From Acidimicrobiia bacterium (lineage in GTDB: Bacteria; Actinomycetota; Acidimicrobiia; IMCC26256; JAMXLJ01), in NCBI GenBank assembly GCA_024281095.1, contig JAMXLJ010000041.1:1-47057 (forward strand): a stretch of 47,057 nt of DNA. The letters run 5' to 3'. A model generated the notes under the pieces. The model was not told the DNA's origin. It saw only the letters and a program-made list of their open reading frames with translations, and did not search any database. Below are positions 7,050 through 15,106 of this stretch, in pieces. Position 1 is the first letter of the stretch. Each line of letters opens with the position of its first letter. Position numbers and translations under genes: made by a program.

Positions 7050-8767
7050 CGGCCATCGACGCCGAGACGAACGAAACCGGCTCCGACGATCCGCGGCGGT
7101 GGATCCTGCTGGCGATCGTCATCATGTCGGCGTTTATCGTCGTGCTCGACAACTCGGTGCTGAACGTCGCGATCCCGACGATCCTGCGCGAGTTCCACAC
7201 GACCCTTCCGAGCCTCCAATGGGTCGTCACTGGCTACGCGCTCACGTTCGCGACATTGCTCATCATCGGCGGCCGCCTCGGAGATCTCTATGGCCACCGG
7301 CGCGTGTTCACGATCGGGGCCGCGCTGTTCGGCGCGGGGTCGCTGCTCGCGTCGCTCTCGTGGTCGGTGCCGAGCCTCATCCTCGGCGAGGCGATCATCG
7401 AAGGTATTGGCGCGTCGCTCATGCTTCCGACGACCCTCGCGATCCTCTCCACGAGCTTTCGAGGCCGCGAGCGCGCCAGCGCGTTCGCGGCGTGGGGCGC
7501 GACGGCCGGGGCCGCGGCGGCGTTCGGCCCCGTGGTGGGCGGCTTTCTCACCACGAATTACTCGTGGCGGTGGTCCTTCAGGATCAACGTGATCATCGCT
7601 CCGATCGCGATCATCGGCGCGCTGCTCGTGATGCGGCCGGGTACACGCACGGGGCGACGGGTGCCGATCGACCTGCCGGGCGCAGCCATGATCGCCTCGG
7701 GGATGTTCCTGTTGGTGTTCGCCTTGAGCGAAGGGGCGACCTACGGCTGGTGGCGGCCGCTGAAGCAGTTCACGATCGCAGGCCACCGCTTCTGGCCCGC
7801 GGACGCAACGGTGTCGATCATGCCGCTCATCTTCGTGGTGGCCGGTTCGATCCTCGCGACGTTCGTCGTCGTCGAACGGGCGAAGGAACGCCGCGACAAG
7901 GGCCCGCTGTTCGAGTTCGGCCAGCTCCGTCACCGCAGCTTCCGCTACGGGCTGCTGACGACGGCCGTGCTGGCGATGGGCCAGTTCGGCCTGATCTTCG
8001 TGCTCCCCGTGTTCCTGCAGGACGCGAAGCACCTGTCGGCCGAGGCCAACGGGTTCTGGATGCTGCCCACCGGCGTGTTCGTCGTGGCGGGCGCGCAGCT
8101 CGGCGGCCGGCTCACGCGTCGCATCGGCACGACGCGTGTCGTGCAGCTCGGTCTGGCCTCGGAGACGCTCGGCCTCCTGCTCGTCGCGCTCGCAGTGCGT
8201 CCCGGGCTCACATTCGTCGAGCTCCTGCCCGGATTCCTCTTCTACGGCTTCGGGATCGGCTTCGCGACGTCGCAGCTGACCAACGTGATCCTCTCCGAGA
8301 TCTCGCGGGAGAAGTCAGGCGTCGCGAGTGGCGCGAACACGACGGTCCGTCAGGTCGGGAGCGCACTCGGCGTCGCGGTCATCGGGTCGCTGCTCAGCAC
8401 ACAGACGATCAGCCGCACCAGCGAGAAGATCGCTTCCGCACGCCAGCTGAGCGCCGCGTTCAAGGCCGACGCGATCGCGCACATCCACAGCGCGGGAGCG
8501 GGGTTCAACGTCCCCCCGGGCAGCGCGACGCCGCAACAGCTCGCGATCCTGCGCCGGGCGCTGACCGACGGTGTCGCCGCGGCGACGAAGCCCGCATTGT
8601 TCTTCACCGTCGCGGTCGTGCTCGCGGGGTCGTTGTTGTCGTTGTTGCTCCCGCCGTCCGGCACGATTCCCGTCGCCGATCCGGATCTCGCCGCAGCCGA
8701 GACGTTCGAGGCCCTCGAGCCTCTTGACCCGACCACAACGATCGACGCGCGGATGACGGGAACGTGA
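7046..8767 (+). CDS. MFS drug exporter, DHA2 (EmrB/QacA, 14-TM) family
   Basis: Integral membrane proton-driven exporter of 573 aa. TM1 carries the DHA2 signature IVVLDNSVLNVAIPTIL, loop 2-3 has motif A GGRLGDLYGHRR (near 75-86), and TM5 has the antiporter-type motif C region ending GPVVGGFLTTNYSWRW. Alternating hydrophobic segments fit 14 TM helices with the extra central pair. It is coupled to the MarR gene by a 4-nt overlap and followed by a second, related exporter, so the three probably form one efflux unit. Substrates cannot be inferred beyond hydrophobic or toxic small molecules. Confidence 0.92.
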   Translation: MTAIDAETNETGSDDPRRWILLAIVIMSAFIVVLDNSVLNVAIPTILREFHTTLPSLQWVVTGYALTFATLLIIGGRLGDLYGHRRVFTIGAALFGAGSLLASLSWSVPSLILGEAIIEGIGASLMLPTTLAILSTSFRGRERASAFAAWGATAGAAAAFGPVVGGFLTTNYSWRWSFRINVIIAPIAIIGALLVMRPGTRTGRRVPIDLPGAAMIASGMFLLVFALSEGATYGWWRPLKQFTIAGHRFWPADATVSIMPLIFVVAGSILATFVVVERAKERRDKGPLFEFGQLRHRSFRYGLLTTAVLAMGQFGLIFVLPVFLQDAKHLSAEANGFWMLPTGVFVVAGAQLGGRLTRRIGTTRVVQLGLASETLGLLLVALAVRPGLTFVELLPGFLFYGFGIGFATSQLTNVILSEISREKSGVASGANTTVRQVGSALGVAVIGSLLSTQTISRTSEKIASARQLSAAFKADAIAHIHSAGAGFNVPPGSATPQQLAILRRALTDGVAAATKPALFFTVAVVLAGSLLSLLLPPSGTIPVADPDLAAAETFEALEPLDPTTTIDARMTGT

Positions 8768-8857
8768 CGAAGACGCTGGGCAGCTTTTCCGTTGACCGGG
8801 CATGCAGAAGATGGATCGTGCGTTGATCCCGGGCATACCCCTGAGGCAGGAGCGTGC

Positions 8858-10573
8858 ATGACGACGTCAGCGACCGAGAGGCGCCCCGACACCGAGCGAC
8901 GCCCGACACTGTCGGAACGGGTGCAGTCCCGCGCGTTCGAGCGGCGGTGGTGGATCCTCACCGTGCTGTGCGTGAGCCTGCTCGTCATCGTGCTCGACAA
9001 CTCGATCCTCAACGTCGCGATCCCGACGATCGTGCGCGACCTCGGCGCCAGCGAGGGTCAAATCCAATGGATCGTCGACGCCTACACCCTCGTGTTCGCC
9101 GGGCTGCTCCTGACGATGGGCAGCCTCGGTGACCGCTTCGGCCGGCGGGGCGCGCTGCAGGCCGGGTTCGTCATCTTCGGCATCGGTTCGCTCGCCTCGG
9201 CGCTCGCGGGAAGCGCGAACCAACTCATCGCGACGCGCGCGTTCATGGGCATCGGCGGTGCGCTGATCATGCCGGCGACGCTGTCGATCATCACCAACGT
9301 GTTCCCACGCGAGGAGCGGGGACGCGCGATCGGGGTGTGGGCGGGCTTCGCCGGTGTGGGTGGCGCGCTCGGCCCGCTCACGGGTGGCTTCCTCGTCGAG
9401 CACTTCTACTGGGGCTCGGTGTTCCTGGTGAACCTCCCGATCGTCGCGTTCGGTCTGCTCGCCGGGATGTTCCTCATTCCCACGTCGAGGGACCCGTCGG
9501 CGCCGCGGCTCGACCCGCCGGGCGCGGTCCTCTCCATCACGGGCCTGTGCGCGCTCCTGTACGGCATCATCGAGGCGCCGATCAAGGGATGGAGCTCGCC
9601 GCTGATCGTGAGCGGCTTCGCCGCGGGCGCCGTGTTGCTCGGTGCCTTCGTGTGGTGGGAGCGGACCACCGACCATCCGATGCTCGACGTGCGCTTCTTC
9701 AAGAACCCGCGTTTCACCGCGGCGAGCGGCAGCATCGCGCTCGTGTTCTTCGCGCTCTTCGGCTCGATCTTCCTGCTCACGCAGTACTTGCAGTTCACGC
9801 TGGGCTACGCGCCGCTGTCGACCGGCATCCGGCTGTTGCCGTTCGCGTTGGCGATGATGATCACGGCGCCGCTGAGCGCGCGGATCGTCGAGCGCATCGG
9901 TACGAAGGCGACCGTCGCGACCGGTCTGGGCCTCGTGACCAGCGGCCTCTTGCTGAGCACCGCGTTGAGCACGTCGAGCCCGTACGGCGACATCGTCTGG
10001 CGACTCATGCTCATGTCGGGCGGCATGGGCATGGTGATGGCGCCGGCCACGGAGTCGGTGATGGGCTCGCTCCCGCTCGCGAAGGCGGGGGTCGGCTCGG
10101 CCGTCAACGACACGACCCGGCAGGTCGGCGGCGCGCTCGGCGTGGCCATCCTCGGGAGCGTGCTGTCGTCGCGTTACGGCCCGAAGATCGCCGCCTGGTT
10201 CACCGGCAAGCCGCTGCCCGCGAGCGCGAAGCACGTCGCCCGCCAGGGCATCGGCAACGCCTTCGCGGTGGCCCAGCAGATCCGCAGGTCCGCGGCTCCG
10301 AACGCCAACGCGCTCGCCAACTCGCTCGTCCATACCGCGAACCAGGCCTTCGTGACCGCATTCCATTCGGCGCTCCTCGTCGGCGCCGCCGCGACCATCA
10401 CCGGCTTCGTCGTGGTCCTCAAGTGGCTGCCGGCCCGGGCGCGTCCGGTCGACGAGGCGCTGCAGCAGGCCGAGTACGTCGAGGAGCACCTCCACGACGC
10501 CGACCTCGTGGAAGGCGACCTCGTCGAAGGCAACCTCGTGGAAGGCAATCTGGCGGCTCCGCTCGACGGGTGA
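8858..10573 (+). CDS. Second DHA2-family MFS exporter with a repeated acidic C-terminal tail
   Basis: A 571-aa 14-TM exporter with the same signatures as its neighbour: VIVLDNSILNVAIPTIV in TM1, GSLGDRFGRRGAL in loop 2-3 and LGPLTGGFLVEHFYWGSVF after TM5. ATG 8858 is preferred to 8792 because an AGGAG box lies just upstream. The two exporters look like an old tandem duplication. The last 30 residues are hydrophilic and contain three LVEG units (DLVEG, DLVEG, NLVEG) plus a final NL, resembling pentapeptide repeats. The 90-bp gap from the first exporter contains TTGACC at 8792, so a separate promoter is possible. Confidence 0.9.
   Translation: MTTSATERRPDTERRPTLSERVQSRAFERRWWILTVLCVSLLVIVLDNSILNVAIPTIVRDLGASEGQIQWIVDAYTLVFAGLLLTMGSLGDRFGRRGALQAGFVIFGIGSLASALAGSANQLIATRAFMGIGGALIMPATLSIITNVFPREERGRAIGVWAGFAGVGGALGPLTGGFLVEHFYWGSVFLVNLPIVAFGLLAGMFLIPTSRDPSAPRLDPPGAVLSITGLCALLYGIIEAPIKGWSSPLIVSGFAAGAVLLGAFVWWERTTDHPMLDVRFFKNPRFTAASGSIALVFFALFGSIFLLTQYLQFTLGYAPLSTGIRLLPFALAMMITAPLSARIVERIGTKATVATGLGLVTSGLLLSTALSTSSPYGDIVWRLMLMSGGMGMVMAPATESVMGSLPLAKAGVGSAVNDTTRQVGGALGVAILGSVLSSRYGPKIAAWFTGKPLPASAKHVARQGIGNAFAVAQQIRRSAAPNANALANSLVHTANQAFVTAFHSALLVGAAATITGFVVVLKWLPARARPVDEALQQAEYVEEHLHDADLVEGDLVEGNLVEGNLAAPLDG
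10502..10546 (+). repeat. 15-bp tandem repeat encoding [DN]LVEG units
   Basis: Three consecutive 15-bp units (10502-10516, 10517-10531, 10532-10546) differ by only one or two bases each and encode DLVEG, DLVEG and NLVEG at the end of the exporter. An NL start of a fourth unit follows. The copies are similar enough to suggest recent slippage or unit duplication. Confidence 0.8.
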
Positions 10574-10585
10574 CACGCTGGCGCC

Positions 10586-11710
10586 ATGGCGCTGTACTCG
10601 ATCTCGGCCGATTCCCATGTGACCGAGCCGGGCGACTGCTACCTGCCCCGCATCGACCCACGGTTTCGCGACCGGGCACCTGTCGCCGTCACCCACGACA
10701 CGATGGGCGCGGTCATGGACGTCGACAACGGCCGCAGCCTGATCCCGTACGGCATGGTCGCGGCCGCGGGGCGACCGGCCGAGAAGATCGGCCCGTTCGA
10801 GCACGTCGGTTGGGAAGAGCTGCATCAGGGCGGTTGGGACCCCGTGGCCCGTGTCGCGGAACAGGAGCGCGATGGGGTCGCGGTCGAGGTCCTGTACCCG
10901 TCGGTCGGGATGCTGCTGTGCAACCATCCCGACGCGGATTACAAGAAGGCCTGCTTCGACGCGTACAACCTGTGGATCGCGGAGTTCCAGGCCCATGCCC
11001 CGGAGCGACTCGTCGGCATCGGTCAGACCGCGCTGCGCAGCGTCGCGGAGGGCGTCGGAGACCTGCAGCGGATGAAGGATCTCGGGCTGCGCGGCGCGAT
11101 GCTGCCGGGCTTCGCCGCGTGCAACGAAGAGGGCGACTACGACGACGCGCGCTGGGATCCGTTCTGGCATGCCGCGGTCGAGCTCGACATCCCGCTGTCG
11201 TTCCACATCCTCACGGGTGCCGAGCAGCTCGGCGGCAAGGGTTACCGCGGTCCGAAGATGAACAGCTTCCTTGGCATTATCCGCGGCTGTCAGGACGTGA
11301 TCGGCACGTTGATCTTCGGCGGCGTCTTCGACCGCGTGCCCGAACTGCGCGTGGTGTGCGTCGAAGCCGACGCCGGGTGGGTGCCTCACTGGATGTACCG
11401 CGCCGATCACGCGGTCGAACGCCATCGCAACTGGTTGACGGCGAACGCCATGGTGCGCAAGCCGAGCGAGCTGTTCCGCGAGAACGTCTACGTGACCTTC
11501 CAAGACGACTGGGTCGCGTTCCAAGTGACACACCTTCTGAATCACGAGCGGCTCATGTGGGCGAGCGACCACCCGCACTCCGACTCGACGTTCCCGCGGT
11601 CGCAACAGGTGCTGGCGGAGCAGACCGCGCACCTCGAGTCGGACGTGCGCGACGACATCGTGTGGCGGAACTGCGCCCGCCTCTACGGCCTGAACGGGAA
11701 AGGTGAGTGA
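10586..11710 (+). CDS. Amidohydrolase-2 (PF04909-type) metal-dependent hydrolase
   Basis: TIM-barrel enzyme of 374 aa of the ACMSD/resorcylate-decarboxylase-like amidohydrolase-2 family, whose members hydrolyse or decarboxylate small organic acids. The N-terminal strand-1 motif is SADSHVTEP (Asp9, His11, Glu14), a barrel His lies in SFHILTG near 206, and the last-strand acid is Asp328 in ASDHPHSD. It begins 12 bp after the exporter gene and ends at the D-aminoacylase-type gene, so it sits in the same transcription unit. The substrate is unknown; this is one of six family members in the window. Confidence 0.88.
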   Translation: MALYSISADSHVTEPGDCYLPRIDPRFRDRAPVAVTHDTMGAVMDVDNGRSLIPYGMVAAAGRPAEKIGPFEHVGWEELHQGGWDPVARVAEQERDGVAVEVLYPSVGMLLCNHPDADYKKACFDAYNLWIAEFQAHAPERLVGIGQTALRSVAEGVGDLQRMKDLGLRGAMLPGFAACNEEGDYDDARWDPFWHAAVELDIPLSFHILTGAEQLGGKGYRGPKMNSFLGIIRGCQDVIGTLIFGGVFDRVPELRVVCVEADAGWVPHWMYRADHAVERHRNWLTANAMVRKPSELFRENVYVTFQDDWVAFQVTHLLNHERLMWASDHPHSDSTFPRSQQVLAEQTAHLESDVRDDIVWRNCARLYGLNGKGE

Positions 11711-11712
11711 GC

Positions 11713-13383
11713 ATGACTGCAGAGCTCGTCATCCGGGGCGGAACGGTCATCGACGGAACGGGCGCACCGGGCGTCCGCGCTGACGTCGCCATCAGCGGCG
11801 GACGCATCAATGGGATCGGTGAGGGGCTCGACGGCGACGAGGTGCTCGACGCCGGCGACCACGTCGTCGCGCCCGGCTTCATCGACATTCACACGCACTA
11901 CGACGCGCAGGTGTTCTGGGATCCCGCGCTCACGCCGTCGTGTTTCCACGGCGTGACGACCGTGGTCGCGGGGAACTGCGGGTTTTCGATCGCGCCGACC
12001 CGGGCCGAGCATCGTGACCTCATCGCCCGCACGCTCGAGAACGTCGAGGACATGGACGTCGCCGCGCTGGAAGCCGGTATCCCGTGGGACTTCGTCACGT
12101 TCGAGGAGTATCTCGGCTCGGTCGAGCGCCGGGGCATCGGGCTGAACTACGCCGCGTACATCGGGCACACCGCGCTGCGCCTGTTCGTGATGGGCGACGA
12201 CGCGTACGAGCGCGAAGCGAAGCCCGACGAGCTCATCCGCATGCAGGACGTGCTTCGCGACGCGATGCTCGCGGGAGCCGCCGGCTTCGCGACCAGCTTC
12301 GCCCCGACACACCGTGGCGTCGACGGAAAGCCGGTGCCGAGCCGGTTCGCCTCGCCGGCGGAGTTCGAGGCGCTGCTGGAGGTGATGGGCGACGTGCGGC
12401 GCGGCATCGTCGCCGTCGCTCCGGGCGAGAACGTCGGCATCGCCGCGCTCTACGACCTCCAGCCCCGCACCGGGGTGCCGTTCACGTACGGCGCATTGTT
12501 GACGTCGCCCACGGGTGCGCACCGCAAGATGCTCGAGATCAACGACGCCGGGTGGGCCAGGGGTGCGCAGGTGTGGCCGCAAGTCTCGCCGCGACCGCTG
12601 ATGTTCGCGATGACGCTCGCGGAGCCGTTCACCTTGAACCCGAATCCCGCGTTCGGCGCGCTCATGGCCGGATCACTGGATGCTCGCCGCGACGCCTACG
12701 CCGACCGCGACTGGCGCGCGGGCGCGGCGGAGCACTGGAAGGGACGGTCGGGGTTCGGCGTGCCCCGCTGGGACACGTTCGAGGTCGTCGAGAGCCGGGC
12801 CCATCCCGAGCTCGTCGACCGGCGGATCGCCGACATCGCGCAGGAGCGCGGCGAGACACCGTTCGACACCCTGCTCGACCTCGCGCTCGACGAGCCCGAC
12901 CTCGCGCTGCGGGTGCGCGTCGTGCTGCTCAACGACGACGCCGACGAGGTCGCGCTCCTCCTCGCGCAGGAGCACTGCACGCTCGGGCTGTCCGACGCGG
13001 GCGCGCACGTGGGCCAGCTCTGCGACGCACCTGAGCCCACCGACTTCCTCGGCAACTGGGTGCGCGACCGGGGCGTCGTGCCGATCGAAGCGGCGGTGCG
13101 CAAGCTCACCGGTGTGCAGGCCGACCTTCTCGGTCTGCACGACCGCGGCTACTTGCGCGAGGGTGCGTGGGCCGACGTCGTGGTGTTCGACCCGTCCACG
13201 GTTGCACCTGGTCCGCTGCGACGGGTGCGCGACTTCCCTGCCGGCTCCGAGCGCCTGACTGCGGATCAACCGAGCGGGATGCGCCACCTCGTCGTCAACG
13301 GCACACCGGTGCAGGTCGACGGCGACCGTCGCGATCAGGCCCGTCCCGGTCGGGTCGTGCGCCCACCGGTGCGCGTGCCGTGA
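11713..13383 (+). CDS. N-acyl-D-amino-acid deacylase / D-aminoacylase-type amidohydrolase
   Basis: A 556-aa amidohydrolase of the D-aminoacylase/amidohydrolase-3 type. The N-terminal beta domain (LVIRGGTVIDGTG) leads into HTHYD with His60 and His62, then GNCGF with Cys89, the zinc-bridging Cys position in D-aminoacylases. Near the C-terminus come SDAGAHVGQLCD and the closing beta strands DRGYLREGAWADVVVFD. It would cleave N-acyl or carbamoyl groups, though many actinobacterial homologues have no tested substrate. ATG 11713 is placed after AGGTGAG; GTG 11707, overlapping the upstream stop, is an alternative. A paralogue lies at 16996-18738. Confidence 0.88.
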   Translation: MTAELVIRGGTVIDGTGAPGVRADVAISGGRINGIGEGLDGDEVLDAGDHVVAPGFIDIHTHYDAQVFWDPALTPSCFHGVTTVVAGNCGFSIAPTRAEHRDLIARTLENVEDMDVAALEAGIPWDFVTFEEYLGSVERRGIGLNYAAYIGHTALRLFVMGDDAYEREAKPDELIRMQDVLRDAMLAGAAGFATSFAPTHRGVDGKPVPSRFASPAEFEALLEVMGDVRRGIVAVAPGENVGIAALYDLQPRTGVPFTYGALLTSPTGAHRKMLEINDAGWARGAQVWPQVSPRPLMFAMTLAEPFTLNPNPAFGALMAGSLDARRDAYADRDWRAGAAEHWKGRSGFGVPRWDTFEVVESRAHPELVDRRIADIAQERGETPFDTLLDLALDEPDLALRVRVVLLNDDADEVALLLAQEHCTLGLSDAGAHVGQLCDAPEPTDFLGNWVRDRGVVPIEAAVRKLTGVQADLLGLHDRGYLREGAWADVVVFDPSTVAPGPLRRVRDFPAGSERLTADQPSGMRHLVVNGTPVQVDGDRRDQARPGRVVRPPVRVP

Positions 13384-13688
13384 CGGCGCCGGGCGACCCG
13401 GGCGAGCATGCGGGCCCCGACCCGTTGGAGGCCGCCAGTGCGGCCTGGCCCGTCTCGCTCATCGTGCAGTACCGCGGCGACGCGAGCCAACAGGCGATCG
13501 CGGACTTCCTCGACGTGCTGCAACTCGAAGAGCTGCCGGGCGACGCGCGTGTGACCACGGACCTGGACGCCGGCCGCAGCTCGGTCGCGTTCGCGCCCTG
13601 GACCCGGCGGACCGAACGGGCGACGTGGGAGCGACGCCTCAGCTCCGATCATCTCGTCGACGAAGTCCGTCCGGTTCGGCTCGGATAG
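13380..13688 (+). CDS. Small protein of unknown function (102 aa)
   Basis: Starts at GTG 13380, which overlaps the stop of the deacylase gene (GTGA), the same coupling seen throughout the window, and ends 9 bp before the split-barrel gene. The frame is open further upstream, but that part is a shadow of the deacylase. The protein has an acidic, Pro/Gly-rich N-terminus, then WPVSLIVQYRGDASQQAIADF, and a C-terminal half rich in Arg and Trp (FAPWTRRTERATWERR). The alternation suggests a compact alpha/beta fold. I recognise no family. Tight placement suggests a partner or accessory role for the deacylase or the following redox proteins. Confidence 0.65.
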   Translation: MTAPGDPGEHAGPDPLEAASAAWPVSLIVQYRGDASQQAIADFLDVLQLEELPGDARVTTDLDAGRSSVAFAPWTRRTERATWERRLSSDHLVDEVRPVRLG

Positions 13689-13697
13689 CTTCGCGAC

Positions 13698-14135
13698 ATG
13701 GCCGGCCTCGAAGACGTCCGGCGACTCGCCGCCGCGGAGCACGGTCTCGCGGTCGTCGCCACGCCGCGGCCCGACGGCACCGTGCAGGCATCCGTCGTCA
13801 ACGCGGGCGTGCTCCGGATGGACGGTCGCGACGTCGTCGCCTTCGTGGCCCGTGGCGACGCGGTGAAGCTCGCGAACATCCGACGGAACCCCGAGGTCAC
13901 CGTGGTGTTCCGTTCCGGGTGGCAATGGGCCGCGGTCGAGGGCACTGCGGAGATCGCGGGCCCCGACGACCCGAGCTCCGCGGTTCCGCCCGACCGCCTT
14001 CCGGCGTTGCTGCGCGACGTCTTCACCGCGGCGGGCGGGACCCACGACGACTGGAACGAGTACGACCGCGTCATGGCCGACGAACGCCGGGCCGCGGTCC
14101 TCGTCACGCCGGCCCGCATCTACGGCATTGCCTGA
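13698..14135 (+). CDS. Pyridoxamine-5'-phosphate-oxidase-like split-barrel flavin/F420 protein
   Basis: A 145-aa protein of the PPOX-like split-barrel fold. The N-terminus LAAAEHGLAVVATPRPDGTVQAS is the typical first two strands, followed by VAFVARGDAVKLANIRRNPEVTVVF, which resembles the phosphate-binding region of actinobacterial F420- or flavin-binding members, and WAAVEGTAEIAG. It may reduce an unsaturated substrate with F420H2 or bind the cofactor. TAGCTT (13686-13691) sits 6 nt before ATG 13698, so a leaderless internal start is possible. The next gene is an LLM enzyme, supporting F420-linked chemistry by context. Confidence 0.82.
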   Translation: MAGLEDVRRLAAAEHGLAVVATPRPDGTVQASVVNAGVLRMDGRDVVAFVARGDAVKLANIRRNPEVTVVFRSGWQWAAVEGTAEIAGPDDPSSAVPPDRLPALLRDVFTAAGGTHDDWNEYDRVMADERRAAVLVTPARIYGIA

Positions 14136-14162
14136 GTCCGACTCGAACCCGAAGGAGCGCAC

Positions 14163-15068
14163 GTGCGGATAGGAATCTTCGGAGGGCCCGTGGCGAACGG
14201 CCCCATCGACACGTTCGTCGACGACGTCCGCGCCGCGGCCGACGAGGGATTCCCGTCGTACTGGCTGCCGCAGATCTTCGGCTTCGAGGCGCTCGCCGCG
14301 CTCGCAGTGGCGGGGCGCGAGGTGCCGGGCATCGAGCTCGCCACCGGGGTCGTGCCGACGTATCCCCGCCACCCGGTCACGCTCGCGCAGGAGGCGCTGA
14401 CCACCCAGGCCGCGAGCGGCAACCGGCTCGTGCTCGGCATCGGCCTCTCCCACCAGCCGGTGATCGAGGGGATGTTCGGCCACTCGTTCGAGAAGCCGCT
14501 GCGGCACATGCGGGAGTACCTGTCGGTGCTCGTACCGCTCACGCGCGGGGAGCCGGTGTCGTTCCAGGGCGAGGTGTTCCGTGTGAACGCGTCGCTCGAC
14601 GTCAAGGGCGCGGGCCCGGTACCGATCCTGCTCGCCGCGCTCGGTCCGAAGATGCTGGAACTGGCCGGCACGACGGTCGACGGCACGGTCACGTGGATGA
14701 CCGGCCCGAAGACGATCGAGTCGCACGTGGTGCCGGCGATCACCGCGGCCGCATCGAAGGCGGGGCGGCCGGTTCCGCGCGTCGCCGTCGGCCTTCCCAT
14801 CTGTGTGAGCGACGATCCCGATGCGGCACGCGAGCGCGCGGCCCGCACGTTCCAGATCTACGGCACGCTGCCGTCGTACCGCGCGATGCTCGACCGGGAA
14901 GGCGCGGAGGGCCCCGCCGACGTCGCCATCATCGGCGACGAGAAGTCCGTCGGCGCCGCGCTGGACCATCTTGCGGCGATCGGCACCACGGACTTCGTCG
15001 CGAGCATCGTCGGCGGCGCGGAGGACCGAGCCCGCACGCGCGCGTTCCTGAAGACGCGCGCGTCGTGA
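14163..15068 (+). CDS. LLM-class flavin- or F420-dependent oxidoreductase
   Basis: Luciferase-like TIM-barrel oxidoreductase of 301 aa. It begins MRIGIFGG, contains FPSYWLPQIFGFEAL, the strand GIELATGVVPTYPRHPVTLA and GNRLVLGIGLSHQP, the normal order for this superfamily, and GPVPILLAALGPKMLELAG in the cofactor region. Its pattern is close to actinobacterial F420-dependent members, but F420 and FMN users cannot be separated by eye. GTG 14163 follows GAAGGAG. It is the last gene of the plus-strand unit, 38 bp from the stop of the convergent amidohydrolase gene. Confidence 0.88.
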   Translation: MRIGIFGGPVANGPIDTFVDDVRAAADEGFPSYWLPQIFGFEALAALAVAGREVPGIELATGVVPTYPRHPVTLAQEALTTQAASGNRLVLGIGLSHQPVIEGMFGHSFEKPLRHMREYLSVLVPLTRGEPVSFQGEVFRVNASLDVKGAGPVPILLAALGPKMLELAGTTVDGTVTWMTGPKTIESHVVPAITAAASKAGRPVPRVAVGLPICVSDDPDAARERAARTFQIYGTLPSYRAMLDREGAEGPADVAIIGDEKSVGAALDHLAAIGTTDFVASIVGGAEDRARTRAFLKTRAS

Positions 15069-15087
15069 CTGCATGACGCGGTCGTCG

Positions 15088-15104
15088 CCGGCGCAACTTG
15101 CCGG
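15088..15104. terminator. Short stem-loop between convergent operons
   Basis: CCGGC (15088-15092) pairs with GCCGG (15100-15104) around a 7-nt loop in the 38-bp gap between two convergent operons. The stem is short and has no T-run, so a terminator role rests mainly on position. Confidence 0.3.
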
Positions 15105-15106
15105 GC

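Noticed and set aside
6557-8032. 491-codon minus-strand frame opposite MarR and the first exporter
   Set aside because: Arg/His/Asp-rich shadow sequence; the plus strand carries complete MarR and MFS motifs.
8867-11632. 921-codon open frame on the minus strand opposite the exporter and amidohydrolase genes
   Set aside because: Composition is Arg/Ala/His-rich without domain motifs, and it is antisense to genes with full family signatures. Long antisense frames are expected at this GC content.
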